A DNA stretch of 42,717 nucleotides. Source: Micromonospora endophytica (GTDB lineage: Bacteria; Actinomycetota; Actinomycetes; Mycobacteriales; Micromonosporaceae). Shown here in pieces: positions 1-8,214 of the stretch (positions are counted from its first letter, which is position 1; every line of letters starts with the position of its first letter). The translations under genes and the position numbers were made by a program. The DNA lies in the NCBI RefSeq assembly GCF_003236305.1, contig NZ_POTX01000024.1:1-42717 (forward strand), given 5' to 3'. Below the pieces are notes generated by a model. That model was not told the DNA's origin. It ran no database searches and saw only the letters and a program-made list of their open reading frames with translations.

Positions 1-164
1 CAGGGGGTGGGTTGCGTCGCTTCGACGGGATGAGACAAGCTGGACCGTCACGTGGAGAGACATCGCGGTTGCCGAAAGCTAGCGGCCTCCGGAGATGAAG
101 AGCGGGGGGAGACGGACGTGGTTTCCAGGTCACCGGCGCTTCGCCAAGGAAGACCTCGGCGGCA

Positions 165-587
165 ATGACTGACGACGCCCCTCGACCGAATCGAACGCAC
201 CTCCTGCTCTGGGCTATCGGTCCGATCCTCGAACTACCGGCGGTCGCCGCGGCCACCTCGGCGTTCCCCGAGGTGGCTGAGGCAGCTGTCTTCGGATCTC
301 CATGGACCGAAGTCATCCTCGTCGTGGCGCTGTGCACGACCCTGGCCGGAGTCGTGACGGCCTGGCGGCCGGCCCGCCCGTCGTCCACTTCCCGGTGGGG
401 TGTTGCCGCCGCGCTGTGGATCCTGGCTGGTGTCGTCGCCGTCATGATGATCTGGTTCTTCATCAGTGGCCGGTGGTTCGTGTACGGCATCCTGCTGGCG
501 CACTCCGCCGTGTCGATGTTCATGATCGCCCAGCAGGTGACACGAGCCTGGGCCGACCAGCACCCGACGGCGGTGGCGAGCCGATGA
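165..587 (+). CDS. small integral membrane protein of unknown function
   Basis: This 140-residue protein has four hydrophobic stretches (about residues 12-33, 48-67, 79-100 and 104-124), so it is very probably a polytopic membrane protein with short loops. I recognise no catalytic motif. The ATG at 165 gives a short charged N-terminus before the first membrane segment. Its stop overlaps the start of the next gene by 4 bp (ATGA at 584-587), which implies translational coupling. The next three genes encode a YbaB-like protein and two WXG100/ESX-like proteins, so a role at the membrane linked to type VII-like export is possible. That is inference from context only. Nothing gene-like is visible in bases 1-164. 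Confidence 0.75.
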   Translation: MTDDAPRPNRTHLLLWAIGPILELPAVAAATSAFPEVAEAAVFGSPWTEVILVVALCTTLAGVVTAWRPARPSSTSRWGVAAALWILAGVVAVMMIWFFISGRWFVYGILLAHSAVSMFMIAQQVTRAWADQHPTAVASR

Positions 588-1318
588 GCGATGAAATCGT
601 CCAGAAGCTGCGGCAGTTGAGTCAGTACACGGCAGACCTGCGGTCGCTGGTCGACCAGGTGCAGGCACGGTCCACGCGTACGTCGACGACTGCCACCGAT
701 CCATCCGGTGTGGTGCGCATCAGCGTGGACGCAAACGGCCTGCCGGAGTCGATCCAGGTCGAGCCGGGCTGGCAGCGGCGTGTCCAACCTCAGCAGTTGA
801 GCGAATGTGTTCTCCTGGCCTACCAGGAGGCAGCCCGCCAGGTCATGCAGGCGCTGGCCGCTGGCTTGACCGCCGACGGCTGGCGTGCTGCAACGGAGCA
901 GGCGGAGGCCAGGAGGCAGCATTTTGCCGCCGTTCTGCCGCCGCCGTCGGTGTACGGACAGCCCCGTGATCCGTTAGCGCTTGCCGAGGAAGTCATGAAG
1001 GCCCTTGGGAAGGTGCGAGCCGGACCGGCTGCTGTTGCGACAGATCACGTGGGGCAGGCTGGTGGACAGAACGTGTCCGTCACGCTGTCGACTTCCGGTT
1101 TGCAGAGTTGCTCCATCACCCCGGCGTGGGCGGCCCGGCACAGCGCAGCGTCCATCAACGATGCTCTGGGCCAGGCGCTCAGGTCCGCCCGAAGGACGCT
1201 GAGCGATGCCACCTCTCGGCGCCGCACCGAGACGCAGATGCTGGACACCCTCGCCGGTGAGGCATTGGCGACCCTCGCATCCATCACCGAGACAACTGAC
1301 CGACGGAAGGAAGCCTGA
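584..1318 (+). CDS. YbaB/EbfC-like protein with two repeated domains
   Basis: The 244-residue protein starts with a coiled stretch and then has a YbaB-type beta-hairpin/helix pattern (about residues 42-90: VVRISVDANGLPESIQVEP followed by a helix). A second copy of the same pattern lies near the C-terminus (VSVTLSTSGLQSCSITP, then INDALGQALRSARR). YbaB/EbfC proteins are small dimeric nucleoid-associated DNA binders of about 100 residues. Larger actinobacterial versions sit beside WXG100/ESX-like genes, as here, where their role is unclear. The start is chosen because ATGA overlaps the stop of the upstream membrane gene. The stop lies directly before the next start at 1320. A duplication of the domain within one chain is the notable feature. 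Confidence 0.72.
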   Translation: MSDEIVQKLRQLSQYTADLRSLVDQVQARSTRTSTTATDPSGVVRISVDANGLPESIQVEPGWQRRVQPQQLSECVLLAYQEAARQVMQALAAGLTADGWRAATEQAEARRQHFAAVLPPPSVYGQPRDPLALAEEVMKALGKVRAGPAAVATDHVGQAGGQNVSVTLSTSGLQSCSITPAWAARHSAASINDALGQALRSARRTLSDATSRRRTETQMLDTLAGEALATLASITETTDRRKEA

Positions 1319-1319
1319 G

Positions 1320-1634
1320 ATGCCACCCCCCAGCCGCGATCAGGTCACCGTAGCGACCGACGTGCTGCGTCGCGAAGCCGGCGAGTGGGATCGGCAGGCC
1401 GTCGCCGTCGGTGGAGTCATGGCGAAGAGCAGCGGCCTGGAGCTCGGCCGGGTCGAGGCCGGGTTGTTCCAGATCATCGTGTCGCCGTACAACGCTGTTG
1501 TGCAGGCGGTCGCGGATCGCTGCCGTGAGGGTCAGGCAGCGATGGTCGAGGTCGCTCAGACCCTGCGCGAGGTCGCTGAAACCTACGAGGCAGAAGACCT
1601 CAACAACGCGCATAAGCTGCGGAACCTCTACTGA
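1320..1634 (+). CDS. EspC/WXG100-like putative type VII secretion substrate
   Basis: This is a 104-residue, mostly helical protein with no signal peptide or membrane segment. Its N-terminus (VTVATDVLRREAGEWDRQA) and C-terminal helix ending in YEAEDLNNA resemble the small four-helix ESX substrates of the EspC/DUF2580 and WXG100 types. Those are exported as helical hairpins, and their C-terminal YxxxD/E-like signal guides secretion; here YEAED could serve. The ATG at 1320 is chosen because it directly follows the upstream stop. The neighbouring YbaB-like and larger WXG-like genes support one cluster. No secretion ATPase (EccC) is present in the window, so export by a machine encoded elsewhere is assumed. 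Confidence 0.65.
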   Translation: MPPPSRDQVTVATDVLRREAGEWDRQAVAVGGVMAKSSGLELGRVEAGLFQIIVSPYNAVVQAVADRCREGQAAMVEVAQTLREVAETYEAEDLNNAHKLRNLY

Positions 1635-1647
1635 TCGGGGACCAGTC

Positions 1648-2442
1648 GTGGACTTCAGCAAGGCCCAGTTCCAGGCACTGATAGAGGACATCACGTCGGG
1701 GCTGGGTGACCTCTCCCATCATCTCGATAGGGTCGGCCCGGCCGCCACGGCGGCGGCCAACCGCTGGTACGTCCCCTCTGATGTGGGTGCAGGCATCATT
1801 GCGATGGCCAACAAGGTCATCGAGGTGGGCAAGGAACTGCTTCAGCTCTTCATCGACGTCCTGAAGGGCGCGACCGCCCCGATTTTCATGTTCCACGATG
1901 CCTGGCAGTGGATGGACATCCGCGGATCAGCGACTGGGATCGCGAGTGCACTGACCGAACAACACTTGGTCGTCGACAACTCTGACTGGTCCGGCAAGGC
2001 ACGTGACGCCTACGTCGGGAGCGTTTCCAATCATTCCAATGCTGCGGCCCGCATCGGTGCCGTCGCCTCCAGCACGTCCAACTGCTTGATTGGCTGCGCC
2101 GTGGCAGGGTCTGCCTTCTACATCACCCTTGGCATTGTCCTGGCCAAGCTCATCGCCGCGACGATCGCTGCGGTAGCTGCTTTCGGCTCCGGCATCTTCT
2201 CGCCGGCAGGCGTAGCTCTCATGTTGGAGGAGGCCGGCGTCAACACCGCCATCATCGGGGCCGCCCTCACCACTCTCGGCACCTTTCTCGCCGCGCAGGC
2301 CGGAACCATGATCGTGCTGCATGGTGAGGCAGTCGACGCCACCGCCTTCCCCGCCGGCAAGTGGCCTACCTCCAACACATCGACGTTCAACGACGCGACC
2401 GTCACAGACGGAGACGCGGACTGGTCACTCGCCGGCGGCTGA
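1648..2442 (+). CDS. large WXG-like protein with a hydrophobic C-terminal half
   Basis: This 264-residue protein starts at GTG 1648, 13 bp after the small ESX-like gene. Its middle carries a WXG-type motif (NSDWSGKARDAYVGSV, around residues 105-120) within predicted helices. Two or three hydrophobic segments follow, around residues 140-205. The tail is polar and ends in DWSLAGG. Such proteins occur in actinobacteria as large partners of WXG100 proteins and may sit at the membrane or be exported. I see no toxin or enzyme motif. After it, bases 2443-2656 contain no convincing gene. Confidence 0.65.
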   Translation: MDFSKAQFQALIEDITSGLGDLSHHLDRVGPAATAAANRWYVPSDVGAGIIAMANKVIEVGKELLQLFIDVLKGATAPIFMFHDAWQWMDIRGSATGIASALTEQHLVVDNSDWSGKARDAYVGSVSNHSNAAARIGAVASSTSNCLIGCAVAGSAFYITLGIVLAKLIAATIAAVAAFGSGIFSPAGVALMLEEAGVNTAIIGAALTTLGTFLAAQAGTMIVLHGEAVDATAFPAGKWPTSNTSTFNDATVTDGDADWSLAGG

Positions 2443-2656
2443 TGCGGCGAAGGTCCGGAAGGACGCCTCGCACTTCTGGGCGGGCGGTCCTATCCATCCC
2501 GACCTCATCGAGACGTCATTCAATCCCTCGTTGCAGAACAGCCTCCGGTGGGACTCGCTTCGAGCGTGCGTGGATCCGCCGCCGAGAAGGCGCGATGGTC
2601 CGAGCAGGTCCGACACGCCAATCTGGTCCTGCCGGTTAGGCCGTCAGTCTTTGATC

Positions 2657-3040
2657 TTAGGAGGCCGCTTCGTAGCAGCGCTCGCGTTCCTGCTCCCACA
2701 ACTCGTCGTCGCTCAGCAAGGCATACTCGGGGCGCATCTTCCGGGCTAAGCCGTAGAAGCCCGAACTTGGTCGGTCGGTGCTACGGGAGACGACCAACGC
2801 GCTCCACAGCGGCTCACCCTTGTCGAACGCTTGACGGGAGACCTTATCGAGCGGCTGGCTCAGGAAATCTGGCCTGGTGTCCACCCGCTTCGCGAGGGGG
2901 CCATAGCCGATCAGCCCCTTCGCTGTAGCGACGCCGAAAAGAATGTCCGCGATACGGTCGACTCGGTCGACCTCGAACGTCTCAGGCATCCGTCCACCGT
3001 AGAGCAGGTATGACCCATGGCGGTTCAGCCGATCCGCCAC
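2657..3040 (-). CDS. conserved hypothetical protein
   Basis: The 127-residue protein has a pattern I associate with small conserved hypothetical proteins found near restriction or DNA-repair genes: a YGPLAKRV-like segment, then LDKVSRQAFDKGEPLWSALVV, then STDRPSSGFYGLARKM. The C-terminus is charged and ends in two cysteine-containing turns. The frame uses GTG at 3040; an internal ATG at 2989 is an alternative and would leave 110 residues. It stands alone, facing away from the ESX-like cluster and separated from the GNAT gene by about 130 bp. Function is not known to me, and no catalytic residues can be assigned. Confidence 0.6.
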   Translation of the reverse strand: MADRLNRHGSYLLYGGRMPETFEVDRVDRIADILFGVATAKGLIGYGPLAKRVDTRPDFLSQPLDKVSRQAFDKGEPLWSALVVSRSTDRPSSGFYGLARKMRPEYALLSDDELWEQERERCYEAAS

Positions 3041-3176
3041 CCTTCGGCCATCCGCATCCTTCGCAGCGTCTAATCCGACTCTCCTCTGTGATGACGCTGC
3101 CGGTAGGAGGGGTCTATCCGCCGACGTGGTCGAAGCGACAGAAATCCCGACCTGTGCCTGGCGGCGGCTGGGGTGG

Positions 3177-3833
3177 TCACAGCGACCTCCGGCGTGGCCT
3201 GGTGGGCGGGAACGGAGAACGCCTGGTGGCGTTCAGCGCTCCACGCCACATGCGCCAGATCGTCGGCCCGTGTGTCGGCAGCGCCATGGTGGGGCCGACG
3301 GTGTAGCCGAGGCGAAGGTAGAGCTGCCGGTTACGCATGTTGGTGGCTTCCAGGTACGCAGGCAGGCCGAGTCGGTCGAGGCGACGGTGGTAGCGGTCGA
3401 GCAGGGCTGCGCCGATGCCGTGGTTCTGCCGTTGCGGGGCGACCGCGACGTAGGCGAGGTGATGGTGAGGTTCGTCGGGGTGGAAAGCCTCGAACATCTC
3501 TTCCAGCAGCACGAACTTCGGAGCGTGGGCACCGGCGATCGTTTCGAGTGTTTGCAGGCGGTGGTGCGGGTCGGTGGGTGCGGGTTCGAGGTGCGGGTAC
3601 CAGATCGCGACTGCGGACTGGTCGTCGGTGGTGTAGACCTCGCCGTGGGCTAGGCCGTGGTGGAACGCGTCCCGGAAGTACCGGTAGTAGACGGCGCGCC
3701 GCGGCTCGGGGTGAGGGATGAGCCAGTCCGCGACGGGTCCGTCGTGGAACGCTTCGGCGAGTACGGCGATCAGTCGGCCGGCATCGGCCTCGGTCGCAGG
3801 GCGAACGATGAGGTCGTTGTTGGTGATAGCCAT
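3177..3833 (-). CDS. GNAT-family N-acetyltransferase
   Basis: The 218-residue protein has the GNAT fold order. The N-terminal strand and helix are VRPATEADAGRLIAVLAEAF. Motif A is HLAYVAVAPQRQNHGIGAALL, with the Q/RxxGxG/A acetyl-CoA pyrophosphate loop in RQNHGIGAA. The C-terminal part has YLEATNMRNRQLYLRLGY. GNAT enzymes move the acetyl group from acetyl-CoA to an amine; the substrate cannot be told from sequence. The ATG at 3833 lies just downstream of the permease stop at 3848, so the two are probably co-transcribed. Given the aminosugar nucleoside cassette about 6 kb away, acetylation of an amine product is conceivable but unsupported. The last 15-20 residues are Arg/Pro-rich and probably disordered. 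Confidence 0.85.
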   Translation of the reverse strand: MAITNNDLIVRPATEADAGRLIAVLAEAFHDGPVADWLIPHPEPRRAVYYRYFRDAFHHGLAHGEVYTTDDQSAVAIWYPHLEPAPTDPHHRLQTLETIAGAHAPKFVLLEEMFEAFHPDEPHHHLAYVAVAPQRQNHGIGAALLDRYHRRLDRLGLPAYLEATNMRNRQLYLRLGYTVGPTMALPTHGPTIWRMWRGALNATRRSPFPPTRPRRRSL

Positions 3834-3847
3834 GAGATCTTCCCTGG

Positions 3848-5338
3848 TCAGCTGGGTTGGCGAATGAGATCGGGGGCGCGCAGCGGTCCGGTGTCGCTGT
3901 CCGCGCCGAGGCCGATGGCGGCGTACACGTCGGGGTTGGTGGAGCGCAGGACCAGCGCCCACACGATGCCCAGGAGCGCGGCGGCGGCGTAGGCGGCAGG
4001 GAACGCCCACCGCAGCGGGGAGTCCGGCTCTACGCCGAGGAGCGTGGCGAACTCTCGCAGGGTCACGGTGAGGATCCCGCCGAGCGCGAGCGTCGCGATC
4101 CCTGGCGCGATCCGCGAGCGCCATGGTCCTTCGGTGTGGGTGATCCGGGCGAAGAAGCCGATGACGGCGGCGGAGGTGATCGTCATCAGGATCAGTACGC
4201 CGAGGCCGCCGCTGACGGCGATCCAAAAGAACAGGTGCACGATCGGGTCCGCCCCCGCGAGCGCGTAGCCGACCAGCACCGCGAAGGCGAGGCCACTCTG
4301 TACCAGCGAGCCGACCTTCGGGGCGCCGGTACGCCGGCTGGTCTGCCCGAACACGGCGGGCAGGACTCGTTCGCGGCCGAGTGCGAACAGGTACCGGGCG
4401 ACGGTGTGGTGAAACGAGAGCAGGGCCGCGAACAGCGAGGTGATGAAAAGGACCCGGGCGACGGTGATGACGCTCTGACTTAGGTACGGGGATACCAGGT
4501 TGAAGATGAGGTCGGTGCCGTCGGCGCGGGCCGCCTCGACGATGTGGTCGGGGCCGGTGGCCACGGACATGGCCCACGCGGAGAGTCCGTACAGCAGGCC
4601 GGTGACGGCCACCGCGATGTAGGTGGCGCGGGCGATCGTGCGGCGGGGATCCTTGGTCTCCTCGGAGAAGACAACGGTGCCCTCGAAACCGACGAACCCG
4701 GTGATCGCGGTGACCAGTGCGGCGCCGATGCCGGCGGCGAACACGTGCGAGGGAGCGAGGGTGTCGAAGCTGATAGTCCCGTCGGCGGGGTGGTTGATCA
4801 TGATGGCGTCGAAGGTCAGCGCGACGACGCACTCGGCGACGAGGACAACGGCCAGAACTCGGCCGTTGAGGTCGATCCGCGCGACCCCGAGTCCCGCGAC
4901 GATGGCCCAGACGGCGAGGGCGCAGATCCACCAGGTGAGGTGCCAGCCGTAGCGGTTGAGGAACTGGGCGGTGACCGCCCCCGCCCCGCCGTACAGGCCG
5001 ATCTGCATCGCGTTGTAGGCGACCAGGGCGATCATCGCGGCGCCGACACCGGCCGGGCGGCCCAACCCTCGTGTGACGTAGGTGTAGAACGCGCCGGCGT
5101 TGACGATCCGCCGGGACATGGCCACGTAGCCGACCGCGAACAACGCGAGCACGGCCGCGACGACCAGATAGGACACGGGGATGCCGGTGACGCCGGTGAC
5201 CGCGTACCCGGTGGTCGCGCCTCCGGCGACGACGGTCAATGGCGCGGCGGCGGCGATGACGAAGAACACCACCGAGGGAATACCGAGCCGTCCACGGGCC
5301 AGCACGGCGGACACGGTGTCAGGTTTCGAATGAGACAT
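3848..5338 (-). CDS. APC-superfamily amino acid/amine permease
   Basis: The 496-residue protein has about 12 hydrophobic helices spread over its length. Its N-terminal region (GIPSVVFFVIAAAAPLTVVAGG, then TGVTGIPVSYLVVAAVLALFAVGYVAMSRRI) is typical of APC-family transporters, which carry amino acids or polyamines across the cytoplasmic membrane by coupling to ion gradients or antiport. The conserved GFEGTVVFSEETKDPRRTI loop after helix 5-6 is the family signature. Length fits the family. It starts at ATG 5338, 43 bp after the GPP34 gene, and ends 14 bp before the GNAT gene, so it is probably one operon with these. Substrate is unknown. Confidence 0.9.
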   Translation of the reverse strand: MSHSKPDTVSAVLARGRLGIPSVVFFVIAAAAPLTVVAGGATTGYAVTGVTGIPVSYLVVAAVLALFAVGYVAMSRRIVNAGAFYTYVTRGLGRPAGVGAAMIALVAYNAMQIGLYGGAGAVTAQFLNRYGWHLTWWICALAVWAIVAGLGVARIDLNGRVLAVVLVAECVVALTFDAIMINHPADGTISFDTLAPSHVFAAGIGAALVTAITGFVGFEGTVVFSEETKDPRRTIARATYIAVAVTGLLYGLSAWAMSVATGPDHIVEAARADGTDLIFNLVSPYLSQSVITVARVLFITSLFAALLSFHHTVARYLFALGRERVLPAVFGQTSRRTGAPKVGSLVQSGLAFAVLVGYALAGADPIVHLFFWIAVSGGLGVLILMTITSAAVIGFFARITHTEGPWRSRIAPGIATLALGGILTVTLREFATLLGVEPDSPLRWAFPAAYAAAALLGIVWALVLRSTNPDVYAAIGLGADSDTGPLRAPDLIRQPS

Positions 5339-5381
5339 CAGTTCTCTCAGCCAGGAGGGATGGTTGGGGGTTTGGCCGCAC

Positions 5382-6350
5382 TCAGGTGGTGCGGTGGCTC
5401 AGCACGGCACCGCCAACGACGGCGCCAAGATCAGCAAGGAGGTCACGCAGCGGCAGGGGTGTTTGATTGACCTGCTCACGTAGGAACGCCCGGGTGGCCT
5501 GAGGTGCGCCGTCGAGCAGGATCGGATCGAGCGCGGTGTGCAACGCCAGCCCGGCGAGGGCCGCGTCGAAGGCGTTCAGCCGTTGGTACCTGCGCAGTTG
5601 ATAGGACAGGCGGGCCCACGACCAGGCGGCGGTGTTCACATCCGTGGGGATGTAGATGATGCGTTGGCGCCACAGCCGGCCGACCTGCTGCTGGCGCAGG
5701 AACCCGCGCTGCCACATCCGGGTCGCCACCTGCTCGTAGGCGGTGGTGCCGAGGAACGCCAACCACGTCCGCGTCGCGGTGTGACGCGGCTCGGCCACCA
5801 GCCGGTCGAGCACGAGGTGCCGCAGCCAGTCCCTCGGCGGCAACGTGTCGATCACGCGAATATGCCGACCCTCGAACGTGATCCGGCCCTCGCCGTACAA
5901 CTCCAGCAACAGCGCTGCGGCTAGGCCGTGCGCCGTCGCGGACTCGAACAGACGCGAACGCCCCGTCTGGTCGTCGTGCGCCAGATAGAAGAACTCGTCA
6001 GCAAGACGCGTGGGTGCGGCGGCGCTCGCGGCGGCGCGCACCGGCCGAGCCGGTTCTCCTGGTGCCCGGTGCTCGTGCAGGTGCGGGGCGTACTCCCCAC
6101 CGGGAGGTGTGGTGTTCACCGCGGGCTGGCCTTCCTCGGTCGATGGGTTAGAAGGCGCGGGAAGCCCGAGCTGTCGAAGGAGCTTTCGGCCGCCCGGATG
6201 GCGGCCGAGTTCCTCGATCGCCCAGGCGTGTTGTCCGCATCGGCCGTCCTTGCACTGGAAGCAGGTGCCACCGTTGCGGTGCTGAAGCGCTGTGAGGCGC
6301 GCCGACTCGAAGCGATCGACGCCACGATCGCTGTCGTCGGTGCCGGTCAC
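5382..6350 (-). CDS. GPP34 (GOLPH3-like) protein with Cys-containing N-terminal extension
   Basis: From about residue 105 onward this is a GPP34-family domain (LADEFFYLAHDDQTGRSRL, then AALLLELYGEGRI, then LRDLLADLGAVVGGAVLS). In eukaryotes the family binds phosphatidylinositol 4-phosphate. In actinobacteria it is common and its function is unknown. Ahead of it, residues 1-75 form a separate piece with a small Cys cluster (CFQCKDGRCGQH) and HPGGRKLLRQLGLP. The GTG at 6350 overlaps the upstream stop by 4 bp (GTGA), which supports this long start. An internal GTG at 6119 is also preceded by an AGGAAGG-like site and would give a 245-residue protein of normal family length. So this may be a fusion, or two products from one frame. 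Confidence 0.7.
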   Translation of the reverse strand: MTGTDDSDRGVDRFESARLTALQHRNGGTCFQCKDGRCGQHAWAIEELGRHPGGRKLLRQLGLPAPSNPSTEEGQPAVNTTPPGGEYAPHLHEHRAPGEPARPVRAAASAAAPTRLADEFFYLAHDDQTGRSRLFESATAHGLAAALLLELYGEGRITFEGRHIRVIDTLPPRDWLRHLVLDRLVAEPRHTATRTWLAFLGTTAYEQVATRMWQRGFLRQQQVGRLWRQRIIYIPTDVNTAAWSWARLSYQLRRYQRLNAFDAALAGLALHTALDPILLDGAPQATRAFLREQVNQTPLPLRDLLADLGAVVGGAVLSHRTT

Positions 6351-6622
6351 GAGGCGGCGAGCTGGCGGTGCAGTGCGGTGACCTTGACCCGCACCTCCAT
6401 GCACGGCGGGTGCAGATCCACGTGCGGGTAGTCGCATTCGGGACGGTGACCGAGGATCCAGACCCACTCGTCGCTGCGGTACGGCAGGTCGCGGACACCT
6501 GCAACGGTGACGGCCACGGATGTACCGGGGGTGAGGTCGCGGCCGTAGGACCAGTCGTTCGCTTCCAGTTGGAGCAGGGTGCCCGGAGGGATGTCGGGGA
6601 GAGGCTGCCGGCTTCGGTTCAC
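6347..6622 (-). CDS. small hypothetical protein coupled to the GPP34 gene
   Basis: This 91-residue protein starts at GTG 6622, which overlaps the upstream stop by 4 bp, and its own stop overlaps the next start by 4 bp. It lies in a chain of three coupled genes. The sequence (LLQLEANDWSYGRDLTPGTSVAVTVAGVRDLP, then WVWILGHRPECDYPHVDLHPPCMEVRVKV) looks beta-rich and contains two Cys and several His residues, but I recognise no family. A partner role for the GPP34 product is suggested only by position. Confidence 0.6.
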   Translation of the reverse strand: MNRSRQPLPDIPPGTLLQLEANDWSYGRDLTPGTSVAVTVAGVRDLPYRSDEWVWILGHRPECDYPHVDLHPPCMEVRVKVTALHRQLAAS

Positions 6623-6876
6623 GGCCGTGCCCCTCGCCCGGCCGAACTCGGACCATGGCCGCTACCCGTGGCCGGCCGGTCGGGGCTCGGCCATAGTCTG
6701 TGGTCGTGCCGGCGGGTGGGATTGGCGCGCTGGGAACTGCCGTCGCTGTTGCTGATGGGGCGCGTGGCCCCACTTCCGTGGGCGAAGAGCATGGCGGGGC
6801 CGGCGCTGTCGATGCCGAAGGGCCTGAACGGATGCTCACGGTCGGCGGGGACGAACCACTTGACGCGCACTGCCAT
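6619..6876 (-). CDS. small hypothetical protein, first gene of the GPP34 operon
   Basis: The ATG at 6876 is preceded on the minus strand by a strong ribosome-binding site (AGGAAGAGG), which fixes the start better than the longer frame from 6966. The 85-residue product has a well-formed first part (MAVRVKWFVPADREHPFRPFGI, about 30 residues) and a low-complexity Ser/Pro/Arg-rich tail. Function is unknown. It leads a minus-strand series that may run through the GPP34, permease and GNAT genes to 3177. Confidence 0.5.
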   Translation of the reverse strand: MAVRVKWFVPADREHPFRPFGIDSAGPAMLFAHGSGATRPISNSDGSSQRANPTRRHDHRLWPSPDRPATGSGHGPSSAGRGARP

Positions 6877-7134
6877 TACCTCTTCCTGTGTGAGATGCGC
6901 GGCCGTGCCCTCCCTGGCACCGACCGCACACCCGATCGGGTGCAGGCACCGTCCTGAACGAAGCACGGCTAGTCCTGCACCTGGCTCACGGACGGGACTG
7001 CTTCCCGCATGTACTCGGTGTTGAGCTGGTTGAAGAAGCCCGCAGCTCGTGGTGCACCGCTTGAACCGACCGACGCGATCGGCGTCGATGTGATGACCCG
7101 TTCAGCGGCTATCAGGCCCTTCTGTCACTCATTA

Positions 7135-7293
7135 CACTTTGGGCGTGCCCAGAAATCAACCACCCAAAAAGGTCTATCAGTTTTGAGAGAAACTTTTGTG
7201 GTGCACTGTGTTTGGGCAGGTCATAAGGGGTTCGCCCTCCAGGGCTACACTCCGAATGCGTGTTTTAATTGGGCGCAGCACGCGCCCAAAGTG
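7135..7293. promoter_or_regulatory. TTTGGGC repeat region upstream of the XRE regulator (candidate operators)
   Basis: The 435-bp divergent gap 6877-7311 has no gene but holds repeated motifs. TTTGGGC occurs at 7138-7144 and 7211-7217, and in inverted form at 7284-7290. CACTTTGGGCG (7135-7145) is the exact reverse complement of 7283-7293. A perfect 8-bp dyad with a 5-bp spacer sits at 7269-7289, about 23 bp before the GTG at 7312. A 5-bp dyad (TGGGC/GCCCA) sits at 7140-7151. Clustered inverted copies next to a helix-turn-helix gene fit autoregulatory operators. Binding is inferred. Confidence 0.5.
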
Positions 7294-7311
7294 AGCGAAA
7301 GGGTGGGCTAG

Positions 7312-8214
7312 GTGTCTGAGGCAGTGGGCTCGGCGTTACTGCGCCGCCACATCGGGCGTCGTCTGGAGGCGCTACGAAAGCACGCAGGGCTGTCGCAGGA
7401 GCAGGCGGCCGAGCAGCTCCAGAAGGGTCGTACGACCATCGCCCGGTGGGAGGAAGGCCACGAGAACGTCCGTTTCCGCGACGTAGATGTCAAGGCGTTG
7501 CTCGACATCTACGGGGCGGGAGAGCACGACACCAAGGTCCTGCTTGCCCTGACAGCTGAAACCCGCAACGGCCGACGTAAGAGCTGGTGGCATGACTACA
7601 CGGAGACCGCGCTGCCGGCCTGGTTCGGCCTGTACGTCACGCTGGAGGACAGCGCCGAGACGATCCTCCAGTACGAGTCGGAACTGATCCCCGGCCTTCT
7701 CCAGACCCCCACCTACGCCGAACAGGTCGCTCGCGTACCACCGGGCTACCTCGCCGAGGACGAGATCACCCGCCGCGTCCAGGTACGCGTCGAGCGACAG
7801 TCGCTCCTCACCCGCCCCCGTGCCCCGCGCCTCCAGGTCGTCCTCAACCAGGCGGTGCTCCACCGTCCGGTCGGCGGCAAGGAAGCGATGGCCCAGCAGA
7901 TGGCCCACCTGCTGGATGTTGGCGTCAAAGCGAACGTGAGCGTCCGCATCGTGCCGTTCTCCGCAGGCGTGCACAGCGGTATGGCTGCCTGTGGCCCGTT
8001 CACCATCCTGGACTTTCCGACCAACGAGTTCGGAGATCCACTGGAGCCCCCGCTCGCGTACGCGGAGACGCTGACTGGTGCGATGTACCTGAACAAGCCC
8101 GACGAGGTCAACGCCTACCGGCTGGCGTGGGCTGACCTGGAGAAACGCGCCCTCAACCAGGCGGCGTCGAAGAGACTGATCTTGGAAGCACAGAAGGGAT
8201 ACACCAGTGGCTGA
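7312..8214 (+). CDS. XRE-family regulator with DUF5753 domain
   Basis: The 300-residue protein has an N-terminal helix-turn-helix (about residues 8-65: LLRRHIGRRLEALRKHAGLS, QEQAAEQLQ, GRTTIARWE). A DUF5753 domain follows, with the usual signatures IQYESELIPGLLQTPTYAE-like (here LQYESELIPGLLQTPTYAE), RVERQ and LDFP. In Streptomyces and relatives such proteins sit next to a DUF397 gene and control morphology or antibiotic production. The small partner follows directly here with an 8-bp overlap. The GTG at 7312 follows a GAAAGGGTGG-like site. The upstream inverted repeats are candidate operators. It could be a toxin-antitoxin-like pair with DUF397 (known proposal for this family), but this is not shown. 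Confidence 0.9.
   Translation: MSEAVGSALLRRHIGRRLEALRKHAGLSQEQAAEQLQKGRTTIARWEEGHENVRFRDVDVKALLDIYGAGEHDTKVLLALTAETRNGRRKSWWHDYTETALPAWFGLYVTLEDSAETILQYESELIPGLLQTPTYAEQVARVPPGYLAEDEITRRVQVRVERQSLLTRPRAPRLQVVLNQAVLHRPVGGKEAMAQQMAHLLDVGVKANVSVRIVPFSAGVHSGMAACGPFTILDFPTNEFGDPLEPPLAYAETLTGAMYLNKPDEVNAYRLAWADLEKRALNQAASKRLILEAQKGYTSG

Noticed and set aside
4544..5470. A 308-codon plus-strand frame
   Set aside because: It is opposite the APC permease and is Gly/Asp/Arg repeat-like, as expected of a shadow.
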